Assembly (NCBI RefSeq): GCF_000158095.2
Contig: NZ_CM011002.1
Span: 310,001 to 374,000, forward strand
Source: Roseibium alexandrii DFL-11
GTDB taxonomy: Bacteria > Pseudomonadota > Alphaproteobacteria > Rhizobiales > Stappiaceae
Reading direction: 5' to 3'
DNA length: 64,000 bases
In this document: positions 7,821 through 16,685 of the stretch, piece by piece
Numbering within the stretch: position 1 is the first letter of the stretch
How the letters are laid out: each line of letters opens with the position of its first letter
Position numbers and translations under genes: made by a program
The notes under the pieces: model-generated
Told to the model about the DNA's origin: nothing
The model's input: only the letters and a program-made list of their open reading frames with translations
Databases searched by the model: none

Positions 7821-10019
7821 TCAAACGGCTGTCATGTAGTCTGGGAACCAAGTTTCGTGTGCTTTTTTCAGGTTTGCAACGGATATGGTGAGAACACCTT
7901 GAACTGTCAAATCCGTGCCGCCTGTTGTTCCGATCCGCTCGACCTCGATGCCTGCATCGACAATGTCTTCCAGAACCGCATCGAGCCTGTCAGGGCTGAC
8001 GGTGACAACGTAGCGGCCCTGGTCTTCGCCAAAGAGCGCGGCGTGTGCAGGTCCGTCGATCTCAACGCTTGCGCCAATTCCGCTGGCCATGGCCATTTCC
8101 GCGAGAGCCACGCCGAGGCCGCCGGAGGAAATGTCATGGACGCCGGTGAGGCGCGCTGCGCCGATAAGCTGGCGCACAAGGGTGCCGCGCCGTTTTTCAG
8201 CCACCAGATCAACCGGCGGCGGAGCGCCTTCTTCGCGGCCGAGGATGTCGCTGAGATACTGCGAGGCGCCAAGATGTGTGCCGCGGCCCCCGATGACGAG
8301 AATGACGTCGCCTTCATTGGCAAACGCCGCACCGGCGCGCACGGTCACATCCGGCAGCAGGCCAACACCGCCAATTGCCGGGGTCGGCAGGATCGCTTCG
8401 CCGTGGGTCTCGTTGTAGAGTGAGACGTTGCCCGAGACGATCGGGAAGTCGAGTTCCCGGCAGGCTTCGCCGATGCCTTTGATGCAGCCGACGAACTGGC
8501 CCATGATTTCCGGGCGTTCCGGATTGCCGAAGTTGAGGTTGTCGGTCGCCGCGAGCGGCTCTGAACCCACAGCGGTCAGATTGCGCCAGACTTCTGCAAC
8601 CGCCTGCTTGCCGCCTTCAAACGCGTCCGCCTCGCAGTAGCGCGGGGTCACGTCAACGGAGAAGGCGAGGCCCTTGCGGGTGCCGTCCACACGGATGACA
8701 CCTGCGTCACCGCCTGGCGTTGCCGCGGTGTTGCCCTGGATCAGCGTGTCATACTGCTCATAGACCCAGCGGCGCGACGATCCGTTGGCATTACCGACCA
8801 GCGTTGTGAGCGCTTCGGCATAGTCGTCCGGTTCGGCGATGTCGTCAGCTGCCAGAACGGGACGCTTTTGAGGTTCGATCCACGGACGGTCATATTCTGG
8901 GGCCTCGTCGCCGAGTTCCTTGATCGGCAGGTCCGCAACGGTCTCGCCCTGGTGCTTGACCACAAAGCGCAGCGTGTCGGTGGTGACGCCGACGATGGCA
9001 AAGTCCAGATCCCATTTTTTGAATATCGCTTCAGCCTCTGCTTCCTTTTCCGGACGCAGAACCATGAGCATGCGCTCCTGGCTTTCCGACAGCATCATCT
9101 CGTAGGCGCTCATGCGTTCTTCGCGTACCGGCACCTGGTCGAGGTTCAGTTCAATGCCGAGATCGCCAGAGGCGCCCATTTCAACAGCGGAACAGGTGAG
9201 GCCAGCCGCGCCCATGTCCTGGATCGCAATGACCGCGCCGGTTTCCATCAGCTCCAGGCAGGCTTCCAACAGGCATTTTTCGGTGAATGGGTCGCCGACC
9301 TGAACAGTGGGGCGCTTTTCATCGATGGTGTCGTCGAATTCCGCCGATGCCATGGTCGCACCGCCAACGCCGTCACGACCGGTCTTGGCGCCGAGGTAAA
9401 CGACCGGCAAGCCAACACCTTCAGCCTTTGCCAGGAAGATCTTGTCGCTGTCTGCAAGGCCAGCTGCAAAGGCATTCACAAGGCAGTTGCCGTTGTAGCG
9501 CGCATGAAACTCGACTTCGCCGCCGACGGTCGGAACGCCGAAGGAGTTGCCATAACCGCCCACACCGGAGACGACACCGGAGACGAGGTGCCGGGTGCGC
9601 GGATGATCTGGCTCACCGAATCGCAGGGCATTCATGGCTGCGACCGGACGGGCACCCATAGTGAATACATCGCGCAGAATACCGCCAACACCAGTCGCCG
9701 CGCCCTGATATGGCTCGATGTAGGACGGGTGATTGTGACTTTCCATCTTAAAAACAACGGCCTGACCGTCGCCGATATCGACAACCCCGGCGTTTTCACC
9801 TGGACCCTGAAGCACGCGCGGGCCTTCCGTCGGTAAGGTTTTTAGCCATTTCTTGGAAGACTTGTAGGAGCAGTGCTCGTTCCACATCGCCGAGAAGATA
9901 CCAAGTTCGGTAAACGAAGGCTCGCGGCCGATCAATTCAAGGATGCGGTCATATTCGTCAGGTTTGAGGCCGTGGGAAGCGATGAGCTCGGGCGTGATCT
10001 TGATGTCGTTCGGGATCAT
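7821..10019 (-). CDS. purL: Phosphoribosylformylglycinamidine synthase subunit PurL
   Basis: Large ATP-using subunit of FGAM synthase, step four of de novo purine synthesis, acting with PurQ (glutaminase) and PurS, both encoded about 4 kb away. The protein is of the short type (732 residues). It shows [20 protein letters not shown] near the N-terminus, the [17 protein letters not shown] nucleotide/metal region, and a second AIR-synthase-like half with [16 protein letters not shown] start at the internal ATG of [12 protein letters not shown], the usual alphaproteobacterial start; an in-frame start 13 codons earlier has no better ribosome site. The BolA and grxD genes follow on the same strand. 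Confidence 0.95.
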   Translation of the reverse strand: MIPNDIKITPELIASHGLKPDEYDRILELIGREPSFTELGIFSAMWNEHCSYKSSKKWLKTLPTEGPRVLQGPGENAGVVDIGDGQAVVFKMESHNHPSYIEPYQGAATGVGGILRDVFTMGARPVAAMNALRFGEPDHPRTRHLVSGVVSGVGGYGNSFGVPTVGGEVEFHARYNGNCLVNAFAAGLADSDKIFLAKAEGVGLPVVYLGAKTGRDGVGGATMASAEFDDTIDEKRPTVQVGDPFTEKCLLEACLELMETGAVIAIQDMGAAGLTCSAVEMGASGDLGIELNLDQVPVREERMSAYEMMLSESQERMLMVLRPEKEAEAEAIFKKWDLDFAIVGVTTDTLRFVVKHQGETVADLPIKELGDEAPEYDRPWIEPQKRPVLAADDIAEPDDYAEALTTLVGNANGSSRRWVYEQYDTLIQGNTAATPGGDAGVIRVDGTRKGLAFSVDVTPRYCEADAFEGGKQAVAEVWRNLTAVGSEPLAATDNLNFGNPERPEIMGQFVGCIKGIGEACRELDFPIVSGNVSLYNETHGEAILPTPAIGGVGLLPDVTVRAGAAFANEGDVILVIGGRGTHLGASQYLSDILGREEGAPPPVDLVAEKRRGTLVRQLIGAARLTGVHDISSGGLGVALAEMAMASGIGASVEIDGPAHAALFGEDQGRYVVTVSPDRLDAVLEDIVDAGIEVERIGTTGGTDLTVQGVLTISVANLKKAHETWFPDYMTAV

Positions 10020-10182
10020 GTCGGTCCGGAAATCTGCGGCGTTTAGAGCGTTTTGCAAAATGCTTTTGTGCGCCTGGGCCAGTTTCGCGCCGGTTTAGCA
10101 GACAAAACCTCAAAATGGGAGAGGTCTCAGACGATTCATTTGCATGTTGTCCGGAAGGCTTTCGGCCGCGCGCCCGGCAACG

Positions 10183-11703
10183 TCATTCGAAGCTGTCGTA
10201 GCAGGCGCAGTTGTCGTTCAGAAGGTCGCGCACAGCCACAAGGCCCTCAACGGTCTGATCCCGGGTCAGCGGATTGCTGAAACCGATGCGGATGCAGTGA
10301 TAGACTTTGCCGGTGCGGCCCGGTTTGAACTCATCTTCATCATCCACCAGAACGTTTTCTGCAGCCGCTGCTGCTTTGAAAGTTCCAGGGTTCCAGGGTT
10401 CGGGCACCTTCAGCCACAGGAAAGGACAATCAGCTGCGGAGCGATATTCGAACGGGCTGAGATGCTGGCGGACAAGTGCGTGGCGGGCTGCAATCTCTGC
10501 ACCGACTTTCTCGCGAAAGTCAGACGCCGCTCCGGACAAGATCAGCCTGGAAGACAGCTCTGAGAGAAGAAAGGAAATGCCGCCTGTCAGCATCTTGTGG
10601 GCGGTGTAGATGCGCTGGGCGTAGGACTGAGGGCTGGAGAGCCAGCCGCCACGCACACCAGCCGTCACGGATTTTGACAGAGATCCAACGTGAAACGTCC
10701 GCTCCGGAGCCAGCGAGACAACAGGTGGAACGGGTGTGTCCCGCAAGGAGCCATAAACCTCGTCTTCGATGATCCAGAGATTGTGCTGCCGGGCAACCTC
10801 GATAAGCTCATGGCGGCGCGTTTCGCTCATGAACCCCGTTGTCGGATTGTGCATGGTCGGCATCAAAAACAGGATGCGTGGGTGTGTTTGGGCACAGACG
10901 CGAGCCAGATCCTCGGGCAGGGGCCCCTCTTCATCCCGCTCGACCAACACAGGCCGCCGGCCAGACAGGGCAGCTCCCCGCGCGATGGAGCTGTAGGTCA
11001 GATCTTCAAAGGCAATCCGGTCTCCAGGTGCTGTGGTCGCTGCAATGATAGACATGATTGCCGCCTGCGCACCGGTTGTCGGAACAATGCTGCCTTCATC
11101 AGGTTCCCAGCCGCCGCGTGACAACCAGATCTTCCCGGCGGCGCGCCAGTCAGGCGGGACAGCGCGCGTGTAGCTGGCGATCTCGTGCGGATGGTCGCGG
11201 GTAATGTCCAACGTGATTTGTGCGATCAGCTTTGCCTGTCCGATTTCCGGCGCTGATGTGCTGTCGAACCTGATTGAAGATTCGTGAGGAACCGCGATGC
11301 GCGTGCCTGCGAACGCACGGTCTTTTGGCGGCTGCATCGCACCTTGCACCCACGAAGTGTCTCCGGTGCGCTGGTGGACGGCTGGAGCGGACGGGGCAGG
11401 GTTGCCCGCGGGGGCGTCAAGGTTCGGTTTTGTAGATTCTTGAAGCTGGATCGGCTCTGCACTGCCAAGAACGTAGGTTCCGCGCCCAACCTCGCCATTC
11501 ACCAGACCACGTTGACGTATGGTCGCATAGGCCCGGCCGATGGTGCCGACCGTGACGCCAAGATCATAAGCGAGATCACGCTGCGGCGGCAGTTTGGTTC
11601 CGGCTGTGAGCGCGCCGGAGGCGATGTCTGCGGAGATCTGATCTGCGAGCCGCAGATAGATCGGGCCTTGCCCGTCCGGGATCTGAGGAAGCCAATTTGT
11701 CAT
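10183..11703 (-). CDS. MocR-type regulator (GntR HTH fused to aminotransferase-like domain)
   Basis: Protein of 506 residues with an N-terminal GntR winged HTH (about 12-80, KLPPQRDLAYDLGVTVGTIGR), a linker, and a fold-type I aminotransferase-like domain containing the PLP lysine in GSLSKSVTAG. MocR proteins use PLP or an aldimine as effector; examples are PdxR, GabR and TauR. The gene is divergent from a DUF1127 gene, an arrangement often seen, and the spacer holds matching ATTGYCACCGT repeats that are good operator candidates. The target pathway cannot be told from this window; vitamin B6 control is one option. Confidence 0.9.
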   Translation of the reverse strand: MTNWLPQIPDGQGPIYLRLADQISADIASGALTAGTKLPPQRDLAYDLGVTVGTIGRAYATIRQRGLVNGEVGRGTYVLGSAEPIQLQESTKPNLDAPAGNPAPSAPAVHQRTGDTSWVQGAMQPPKDRAFAGTRIAVPHESSIRFDSTSAPEIGQAKLIAQITLDITRDHPHEIASYTRAVPPDWRAAGKIWLSRGGWEPDEGSIVPTTGAQAAIMSIIAATTAPGDRIAFEDLTYSSIARGAALSGRRPVLVERDEEGPLPEDLARVCAQTHPRILFLMPTMHNPTTGFMSETRRHELIEVARQHNLWIIEDEVYGSLRDTPVPPVVSLAPERTFHVGSLSKSVTAGVRGGWLSSPQSYAQRIYTAHKMLTGGISFLLSELSSRLILSGAASDFREKVGAEIAARHALVRQHLSPFEYRSAADCPFLWLKVPEPWNPGTFKAAAAAENVLVDDEDEFKPGRTGKVYHCIRIGFSNPLTRDQTVEGLVAVRDLLNDNCACYDSFE

Positions 11704-11760
11704 GGTGACAATTTAGTATATTGCCACCGTCAAGGAGTCAATTCATAAGATTGTCACCGT
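11704..11760. promoter_or_regulatory. Candidate MocR operator repeats
   Basis: ATTGCCACCGT (11720-11730) and ATTGTCACCGT (11750-11760) form a direct repeat with 30-base periodicity. GGTGACAAT at 11704-11712 is the exact inverse of ATTGTCACC. Direct repeats with an extra inverted half-site are typical of MocR regulators such as PdxR and GabR. The sites cover the start of the MocR gene and the promoter of the DUF1127 gene. Confidence 0.6.
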
Positions 11761-11805
11761 TGAAGACACGGTAATGTGTCGATTGTATCTCTTGGAGTAT
11801 CGAAA

Positions 11806-12033
11806 ATGAGTGCATTGGAATCAATCTTCGCACCCAGCTGCACAGACCAGCCAAGAGTCACGTTCCCGCGCTGGAACCTGGTGCGGCTGGTTTTGCAATG
11901 GATGGCCGTAGCCAGAAGCCGGCGCGAATTGGCCAGCCTGACGGATGATCAACTGAAGGACATCGGCTTGAAGAGATCCGAAGTGCTGGTTGAGATTGAA
12001 AAGCCCTTTTGGCAGGGCCCGGACTTCCGGTGA
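11806..12033 (+). CDS. DUF1127 domain-containing small protein
   Basis: Protein of 75 residues ending in the DUF1127 motif (about 40-62: RSRRELASLTDDQLKDIGL, then KRSEV), which is arginine-rich and often RNA-binding or phosphate/stress related in alphaproteobacteria. I use the ATG with GGAG ten bases upstream, not the earlier in-frame ATG at 11776. A rho-independent terminator follows directly. It is divergent from the MocR regulator with shared operator repeats, so MocR control is likely. The function of the protein is unknown. Confidence 0.88.
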   Translation: MSALESIFAPSCTDQPRVTFPRWNLVRLVLQWMAVARSRRELASLTDDQLKDIGLKRSEVLVEIEKPFWQGPDFR

Positions 12034-12039
12034 CGTGGT

Positions 12040-12062
12040 AATGCGCTTTGCGCATTTTTTTT
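12040..12062 (+). terminator. Rho-independent terminator of the DUF1127 gene
   Basis: A 7-bp stem AATGCGC/GCGCATT with a TTT loop followed by a run of T residues, starting seven bases after the stop codon. Confidence 0.85.
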
Positions 12063-12155
12063 AAACACCGTGCTTGGTTTTCAAAATGTCCGGGGCCCGA
12101 TGTCCGGCCTTCTTAAGCAGCAGCCTTAGCTTTTGAGGCGATAGGCTCCGGATTC

Positions 12156-12184
12156 GCAGGCGCCCGACCTCTGCGGGCGCCTGC
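12156..12184 (-). terminator. Strong hairpin after the peroxiredoxin gene
   Basis: A perfect 11-bp inverted repeat GCAGGCGCCCG/CGGGCGCCTGC with a 7-base loop, about 20 bases past the peroxiredoxin stop. There is no T run, so it may be a weak terminator or an mRNA-stabilising hairpin. Confidence 0.5.
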
Positions 12185-12204
12185 AATCCATATGGTGTCT
12201 TGGG

Positions 12205-12741
12205 TTAGACTGCGCCGGTGTACTCGCCACGTGCCGGGTAGTCGTTTTTCTTAACGAAATCCAGCGCGCCGAGCATCTCCTGAAAATGCGGCCGGACAAA
12301 CGGCATGGTTTGAACGGACGCAAAGTAGAGGGTGCCGTCTGGCTTGACCAAGAAGACACCTGGCTCTGAGAACAGGTCCGGCTCTTCAATCCCGATAGAC
12401 GTCTTGCCGCGGCCCGTGGAGATGTAGAGCCCCCAATCCTTTGCCATCGTCAGCGGCAATCCATAACCGAACTTAAGGTCATCGAATCCGACCTTGTCAG
12501 CCATTTGTTGCGTCCGCTCCTGATCATCGGATGACAGGGCAATGACCTCGACGCCGCGCTCCTTGAGGTCTGGCAAGAGCCGGCCGAGTTCTTTCAGATA
12601 TGTGGCGCAAATCGGACAATGCAGCCCGCGGTAAAAGACGACCAGTGTCGCAAAGTCAGCGGTTTCCGCTGAAAGGTCAAACGACCCGCCGCCGAGTGTC
12701 TCAACGGTCAGTGCTGGAACGGTCTGTCTAGGGATGAGCAT
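12205..12741 (-). CDS. Peroxiredoxin-like protein (AhpC/TSA family)
   Basis: Thioredoxin-fold protein of 178 residues, probably cytoplasmic since no signal peptide is seen. The active-site region is FYRGLHCPICATYLKEL with a CxxC at about 45-48; the first Cys takes the place of the peroxidatic cysteine, and the preceding Arg/Gly-His differ from classic PxxxTxxC, so this belongs to the AhpC/TSA-like branch of uncertain substrate. The downstream GVFLVKPDGTLYFASVQTMPFVRP is typical of that branch. It is divergent from an AraC regulator with a 20-base inverted repeat between them, suggesting that the regulator controls it. Confidence 0.85.
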   Translation of the reverse strand: MLIPRQTVPALTVETLGGGSFDLSAETADFATLVVFYRGLHCPICATYLKELGRLLPDLKERGVEVIALSSDDQERTQQMADKVGFDDLKFGYGLPLTMAKDWGLYISTGRGKTSIGIEEPDLFSEPGVFLVKPDGTLYFASVQTMPFVRPHFQEMLGALDFVKKNDYPARGEYTGAV

Positions 12742-12785
12742 GATGCTTCCTTTGTCTTGGATAAATCGGATCGACTTGGGCTAGA

Positions 12786-12805
12786 ATATCGAACGATCTC
12801 GATAT
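12786..12805. promoter_or_regulatory. Perfect inverted repeat between peroxiredoxin and AraC genes
   Basis: ATATCGA, a six-base spacer, then TCGATAT. The site lies midway in the 97-base divergent promoter region, overlapping where the promoters should be. It is a candidate operator; since AraC proteins usually bind direct repeats, another dimeric regulator is also possible. Confidence 0.5.
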
Positions 12806-12838
12806 AAAAGTACAAATAAATAAGCCGAGAGTACGGAT

Positions 12839-13645
12839 ATGCAGGCGCCTTATCGCACAAATTTCAATGGTCGGCTGGACCGGCTGTCGTCCCTGATCGA
12901 CAGGTTGCGGGTTCATGTGAGCGACGGTGGAGCGGGCGGCCATGACGTGCAGCATGCCATGCTGATGATCTGCAAAGATCCGCGCCAAGATCTTCGTCTT
13001 GTGTTGCGCCCGCCGGAAGACAGTGCTTCAGGTGCTCTTGATCTCGTTCGCCCGAGGGCTGATGAAAGCATCATCGTGTCGACAAACATCGAGATTTCCG
13101 GGGTTGGCAAACGGCTCTTTGCCGCGCTTCCCATTTGTTTGTCCGTCGACCTTGCAGACGATCCAAGTTTATCGTCTGTGGTGATGCCGCTGGTGGAAGA
13201 GGTGATGCGGCCCCGCTGTGGTGGCCAGGCCGTCTTCCAGCGCTTGTGTGAAATTGTCGTAATTCGGTTGCTGCGCCACGCCATGGAAGGCAATGAAATC
13301 GATTCAGGGCTTTTGAACGGGCTTTCTGATCCGAGAGTCGCCCAGGCGCTTGTCGCCATTCACGAAGAGCCGGGCGAAAACTGGACTTTGGAACGGCTTG
13401 CGGAAATCGCCGGCATGTCGCGAACCCAATTTGCGGTGACCTTTAAGAGCCTGATCGGGATTACGCCGATGACGTATTTGTCGAATTGGCGTCTCGACAT
13501 TGCACGGGACGAGCTCGCCGCTGGGCGTCAGGTCAAGGCTGTTGCCAATATGTGTGGGTTTTCCAGCCCGGCATCCTTTTCCCGGGCCTTCGCCAAACGC
13601 TACGGTGCTCCGCCACGCCGCGCGCGGCAGCTGGAACACAACTGA
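12839..13645 (+). CDS. AraC family regulator with cupin-type sensor domain
   Basis: Protein of 268 residues. The N-terminal 150 residues match the cupin_6-type sensor found in a subgroup of AraC regulators (FNGRLDRLSSLIDRLRVH and later MLPLVEEVMRPRCGGQ-like text). The C-terminal double HTH (about 168-262) has WTLERLAEIAGMSRTQFAVTFK and the signature GFSSPASFSRAFAKRYG. It is divergent from the peroxiredoxin-like gene and is likely its regulator; this pairing suggests a redox or reactive-chemical signal, which is inference. Confidence 0.9.
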   Translation: MQAPYRTNFNGRLDRLSSLIDRLRVHVSDGGAGGHDVQHAMLMICKDPRQDLRLVLRPPEDSASGALDLVRPRADESIIVSTNIEISGVGKRLFAALPICLSVDLADDPSLSSVVMPLVEEVMRPRCGGQAVFQRLCEIVVIRLLRHAMEGNEIDSGLLNGLSDPRVAQALVAIHEEPGENWTLERLAEIAGMSRTQFAVTFKSLIGITPMTYLSNWRLDIARDELAAGRQVKAVANMCGFSSPASFSRAFAKRYGAPPRRARQLEHN

Positions 13646-13652
13646 ACGCAGG

Positions 13653-13907
13653 TTAGAGAACAGGATCGTCCGGTTGCTCCATGCCGTAGAGCTCGTCGTT
13701 GATGTCGTCCATCTTCCGGGCGATCAGCGCCTGGGCATCCTTCAGACCGAGATTGTAGAAGCTCGCGCCAAGGGACCCGCTCAGGAAGTCGATCAGGAAA
13801 TCGGCTTCCATGTTGCCGATGTCCGTATCCAATTCGTCGCTCAGATATTGCCGGATCTGCTCGTTGAGGCGGGCGCGGGTGTCCTTGTCCAGTTTTAGAT
13901 CCGGCAT
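13653..13907 (-). CDS. DUF2164 domain-containing protein
   Basis: Small acidic protein of 84 residues matching DUF2164: KLDKDTRARLNEQIRQYLSD, then ELDTDIGNMEADFLIDFLSG and YNLGLKDAQALIARKMDDI. Function unknown. The start is the ATG of MPDLKLDKD; a longer in-frame reading (to 14015) overlaps purQ and has no family resemblance. It is the last gene after purQ on the same strand, separated by 40 bases, so it is probably co-transcribed. Confidence 0.88.
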   Translation of the reverse strand: MPDLKLDKDTRARLNEQIRQYLSDELDTDIGNMEADFLIDFLSGSLGASFYNLGLKDAQALIARKMDDINDELYGMEQPDDPVL

Positions 13908-13947
13908 GTCTGGTGGCCTCCGGCAATCAGGTGAAGAGATTGGCCGG

Positions 13948-14616
13948 TCAGGCAGCCTTCTCCAAAAGGCTTTCGAAGAGCAGGCGGCCGTCGAGGCCGC
14001 CGTGAAGCGACTCAACCAGGTTTTCCGGGTGGGGCATCATGCCGAGCACGTTGCCTTTGGCGTTTGTGACACCGGCAATGTCGTTGATCGAGCCGTTTGG
14101 ATTGGTGCCGTTGGCATAGCGGAACACGACCTGACCATTGCCTTCAACGGATTTGAGTGTTTCAGCGTCGGCAAAATAGTTGCCGTCATGATGGGCAACC
14201 GGACACCGCCACACCTGGCCCTTTTCGAACTTCGAAGAGAACTGTGTTGCGCTGTTCACGGTTTCCAGCATGACTTCCTTGCACACAAATGTCAGACCGG
14301 CATTGCGCATGAGGGCGCCCGGCAGCAGGCCCGCTTCTGTCAGGATCTGAAAGCCGTTGCACACTCCAAGAACCGAAACGCCGCTCTCTGCCTTGGCGAC
14401 CAGATCCTTCAGGATCGGAGACCGCGCTGCAATCGCGCCGGACCGCAAATAGTCGCCGTAGGAGAAGCCGCCCGGGACGATGACCAGATCGGCATCCGGC
14501 AGGGAGCTTTCTGTATGCCAGACACCAACAGGGCGCGTGCCGGTGATCAGTTCCAGCGCATGGAACATGTCACGATCGCGATTGGAGCCTGGGAAAACGA
14601 TGACGGCGGTTTTCAT
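13948..14616 (-). CDS. purQ: Phosphoribosylformylglycinamidine synthase subunit PurQ (glutaminase)
   Basis: Class I glutamine amidotransferase of 222 residues that supplies ammonia to PurL in step four of purine synthesis. It starts [16 protein letters not shown], has the nucleophile Cys in [15 protein letters not shown], and the His/Glu pair near the C-terminus ([10 protein letters not shown]). It sits downstream of purS and a small membrane-protein gene and upstream of DUF2164 on the same strand. The N-terminus and length are standard. Confidence 0.96.
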   Translation of the reverse strand: MKTAVIVFPGSNRDRDMFHALELITGTRPVGVWHTESSLPDADLVIVPGGFSYGDYLRSGAIAARSPILKDLVAKAESGVSVLGVCNGFQILTEAGLLPGALMRNAGLTFVCKEVMLETVNSATQFSSKFEKGQVWRCPVAHHDGNYFADAETLKSVEGNGQVVFRYANGTNPNGSINDIAGVTNAKGNVLGMMPHPENLVESLHGGLDGRLLFESLLEKAA

Positions 14617-14634
14617 GGAGCGAGTTCCGGAAGT

Positions 14635-14742
14635 TCAGAGCAGGTAAAACACAGCAACGAGGGCAATAAATGCGGGCAGCAGGATGAAGATTGCAGCTTT
14701 TATGGCTATAAAGAGAACAGCTCTCTTTGCATCCTTATCCAT
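14635..14742 (-). CDS. FGAM synthase-associated small membrane protein (35 residues)
   Basis: A short reading frame between purS and purQ encoding MDKDAKRAVLFIAIKAAIFI followed by LLPAFIALVAVFYLL. A charged N-terminus of seven residues is followed by a single hydrophobic helix, so it is a one-pass inner-membrane peptide. A good ribosome site (AGGGGAG, about five bases before the ATG) supports translation, and the spacing to purS (13 bases) and purQ (18 bases) is that of an operon. I recall an NCBI family named phosphoribosylformylglycinamidine synthase-associated small membrane protein at this position in alphaproteobacteria. Its role is unknown; tethering the enzyme to the membrane is a guess. 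Confidence 0.82.
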   Translation of the reverse strand: MDKDAKRAVLFIAIKAAIFILLPAFIALVAVFYLL

Positions 14743-14755
14743 CTCGCTCCCCTGC

Positions 14756-14995
14756 TTATGCGATCTCGATTGCGTAGTTTTCAATCACGGTGTTGGCGAG
14801 CAGTTTTTCGCACATCTGCTCCAGTTCGGCCTTGGCGGCATCCTTGTCGGAACCGGTCAGTTCTACGTCGAAAACCTTGCCCTGGCGGACAGAGCCGACA
14901 TCGCCGAAGCCAAGACCGCCGAGCGCGCCTTCAATGGCTTTTCCCTGGGGATCGAGAACACCGTTTTTCAAGGTGACGATCACGCGAGCTTTCAT
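14756..14995 (-). CDS. purS: Phosphoribosylformylglycinamidine synthase subunit PurS
   Basis: Small structural subunit of 79 residues that bridges PurL and PurQ in the FGAM synthase complex. The sequence MKARVIVTLKNGVLDPQGKA opens the family, followed by the GxxVxxGKVFDVEL strand. The in-frame extension to 15070 is ignored because it lies in the leader and lacks family resemblance. It is followed by the small membrane protein and purQ. A terminator separates it from purC upstream, so purS has its own promoter in the 15000-15080 region. Confidence 0.95.
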   Translation of the reverse strand: MKARVIVTLKNGVLDPQGKAIEGALGGLGFGDVGSVRQGKVFDVELTGSDKDAAKAELEQMCEKLLANTVIENYAIEIA

Positions 14996-15086
14996 GATTG
15001 TTGTCTCCATCAGCATCTGGTGGGCGTGTTGCGCGCTCCATACACCAGCTGAACCGGTTCGCAAAGGCAAAGACGGCTATTCAAAA

Positions 15087-15122
15087 GAAAAACCCCTGCC
15101 AAGTGAGATCAGGGCAGGGGTC
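15087..15122 (-). terminator. Rho-independent terminator after purC
   Basis: Stem CCCCTGCC/GGCAGGGG with a 12-base loop; on the minus strand it is followed by TTTTTCTTTT. It lies about 10 bases past the purC stop, so purC and purS are at least partly separate transcripts. Confidence 0.8.
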
Positions 15123-15131
15123 TTTGAAAAT

Positions 15132-15896
15132 TTATTGGACCAGTGTTGGGCCTGATCCGACCGGGCGCTCGTTCTGTGTCACCAGACCCAGACGCTTGGC
15201 GACTTCCTGGTAGGCTTCCAGCATTCCGCCCATCTCGCGGCGGAAGCGGTCCTTGTCCATCTTTTCGTTGGTCTCAGTGTCCCACAGACGGCAGCTGTCC
15301 GGCGAAATCTCGTCCGCGACCACGATGCGCATGAGATCGCCTTCAAACAGACGGCCACATTCGATCTTGAAATCAACGAGGCGGATGCCGACGCCCAGGA
15401 ACAGACCGGACAGGAAGTCGTTGACGCGGATGGCCAGGGCCATCATGTCGTCGAGTTCCTGCGGTGTTGCCCAGCCAAAGGCCGTGATGTGTTCTTCAGA
15501 CACCATCGGATCATCGAGTTCATCGTTCTTGTAGTAGAACTCAATGATGGAACGTGGCAGTTGTGTGCCTTCTTCAAGACCCAGGCGCTTCGCAATTGAG
15601 CCAGCCGCAACATTGCGCACAACCACTTCAAGCGGGATGATCTCGACTTCCCGGATCAGCTGCTCGCGCATGTTCATGCGCCGGATGAAGTGCGTCGGAA
15701 TCCCGATGGCATTCAGGTTGTTGAAGATGTACTCGGAGATGCGGTTGTTGAGCACGCCCTTGCCGTCGACAATCTCGTGTTTCTTGTTGTTGAAAGCAGT
15801 CGCGTCGTCCTTGAAGTGCTGAACCAGGGTTCCTGGCTCCGGACCTTCATAGAGAATCTTCGCTTTACCTTCATAGATGCGCCGGCGGCGGTTCAT
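15132..15896 (-). CDS. purC: Phosphoribosylaminoimidazole-succinocarboxamide synthase
   Basis: SAICAR synthase of 254 residues, joining CAIR and aspartate with ATP in purine synthesis. It starts [20 protein letters not shown], the family's typical YEGKAK region, followed by [28 protein letters not shown] text and the signature [10 protein letters not shown] with [15 protein letters not shown]. Length and start are standard. It is first in the pur group on this strand and is followed by its own terminator. Confidence 0.96.
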   Translation of the reverse strand: MNRRRRIYEGKAKILYEGPEPGTLVQHFKDDATAFNNKKHEIVDGKGVLNNRISEYIFNNLNAIGIPTHFIRRMNMREQLIREVEIIPLEVVVRNVAAGSIAKRLGLEEGTQLPRSIIEFYYKNDELDDPMVSEEHITAFGWATPQELDDMMALAIRVNDFLSGLFLGVGIRLVDFKIECGRLFEGDLMRIVVADEISPDSCRLWDTETNEKMDKDRFRREMGGMLEAYQEVAKRLGLVTQNERPVGSGPTLVQ

Positions 15897-16204
15897 GGGC
15901 TTATCCGTCTCGTTATTGAGAGAAACCTTGCGAGGGATATCTGCGCCTATACGTGTCGTTCACTGGGAATTTGGCTTCGACCAGGTGGGGACCGTATGGC
16001 CGCAAATCCTCGATTGCGGCGCGGAACTTACCCGAAGCGAGGCGAAAGCACAATCTTATGTTTTGCGCGAATTTCCGGGGAATGTCATGCTTTTGGCCAA
16101 TCCGTGTCGCTACTACGTTGATTTGCGAAGCGGTGGGGGATATTGAAAGAGCCAAATGATCCCCATATTGGGGATGTGCACCGCAGTTCAGGAGACTTAG
16201 AAGC
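15897..16204. other. Divergent promoter region between purC and the ATPase zeta gene
   Basis: A stretch of 308 bases without a supported gene. It must hold the promoter of purC to the left and of the zeta-subunit gene to the right. Short open frames here have no family resemblance. No clear operator or riboswitch was recognised. Confidence 0.5.
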
Positions 16205-16528
16205 ATGAGCACATTCGACAAGCGCGAGCAGGGATTTGAAAACAAATTCGCGCATGACGAGGAGCTGCGGTTCAAGGCAACCGCACGTCGCAACAAGCTG
16301 CTGGGCCTCTGGGCTGCAGGGCTTCTCGGATACGAAGGCGCGAAGGTTGAAGAATATGCCAAGGAAGTTGTCCGGGCTGACTTCGAAGAGCCGGGTGATG
16401 AGGACGTTTTCCGCAAGATCCGCGCAGACTTTGATGCCAACAATGTCGACCAGTCTGATCACCAGATTCGCCGCACCATGGACGAGCTGATGGCAACCGC
16501 CGTGGATCAGCTGCAAAACGAAGGCTGA
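16205..16528 (+). CDS. F1 ATPase inhibitor subunit zeta (DUF1476)
   Basis: Protein of 107 residues matching the alphaproteobacterial zeta subunit described in Paracoccus, which inserts its N-terminus into the F1 rotor and blocks ATP hydrolysis. The opening MSTFDKREQGFENKFAHDEE is the inhibitory segment, followed by LRFKATARRNKLLGLWAAG and a helical bundle with HQIRRTMDELMATA. A ribosome site (CAGGAG) precedes the ATG, and a strong terminator follows, so it is a single-gene unit away from the atp operon. Confidence 0.93.
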   Translation: MSTFDKREQGFENKFAHDEELRFKATARRNKLLGLWAAGLLGYEGAKVEEYAKEVVRADFEEPGDEDVFRKIRADFDANNVDQSDHQIRRTMDELMATAVDQLQNEG

Positions 16529-16562
16529 TCAGCCGACCGAACTGGTCTTTATCGAATTTGAA

Positions 16563-16592
16563 ATGCCCGCCGAATCCGGCGGGCATTTTTAT
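16563..16592 (+). terminator. Rho-independent terminator of the zeta-subunit gene
   Basis: An 8-bp perfect stem GCCCGCCG/CGGCGGGC with a four-base loop, followed by ATTTTTATTT. It lies about 35 bases after the stop. Confidence 0.9.
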
Positions 16593-16685
16593 TTGTCGGC
16601 TGGACCCGTACGGATGAGGCACATATCCGGCTTGCGGGCGGCTCGAGATCCTTGTCTGATGGCGGCCAATCAGGAGGAGACCACC

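Noticed and set aside
8868..9836. 322-codon open frame opposite purL
   Set aside because: Antisense to conserved PurL motifs; composition is that of a shadow frame.
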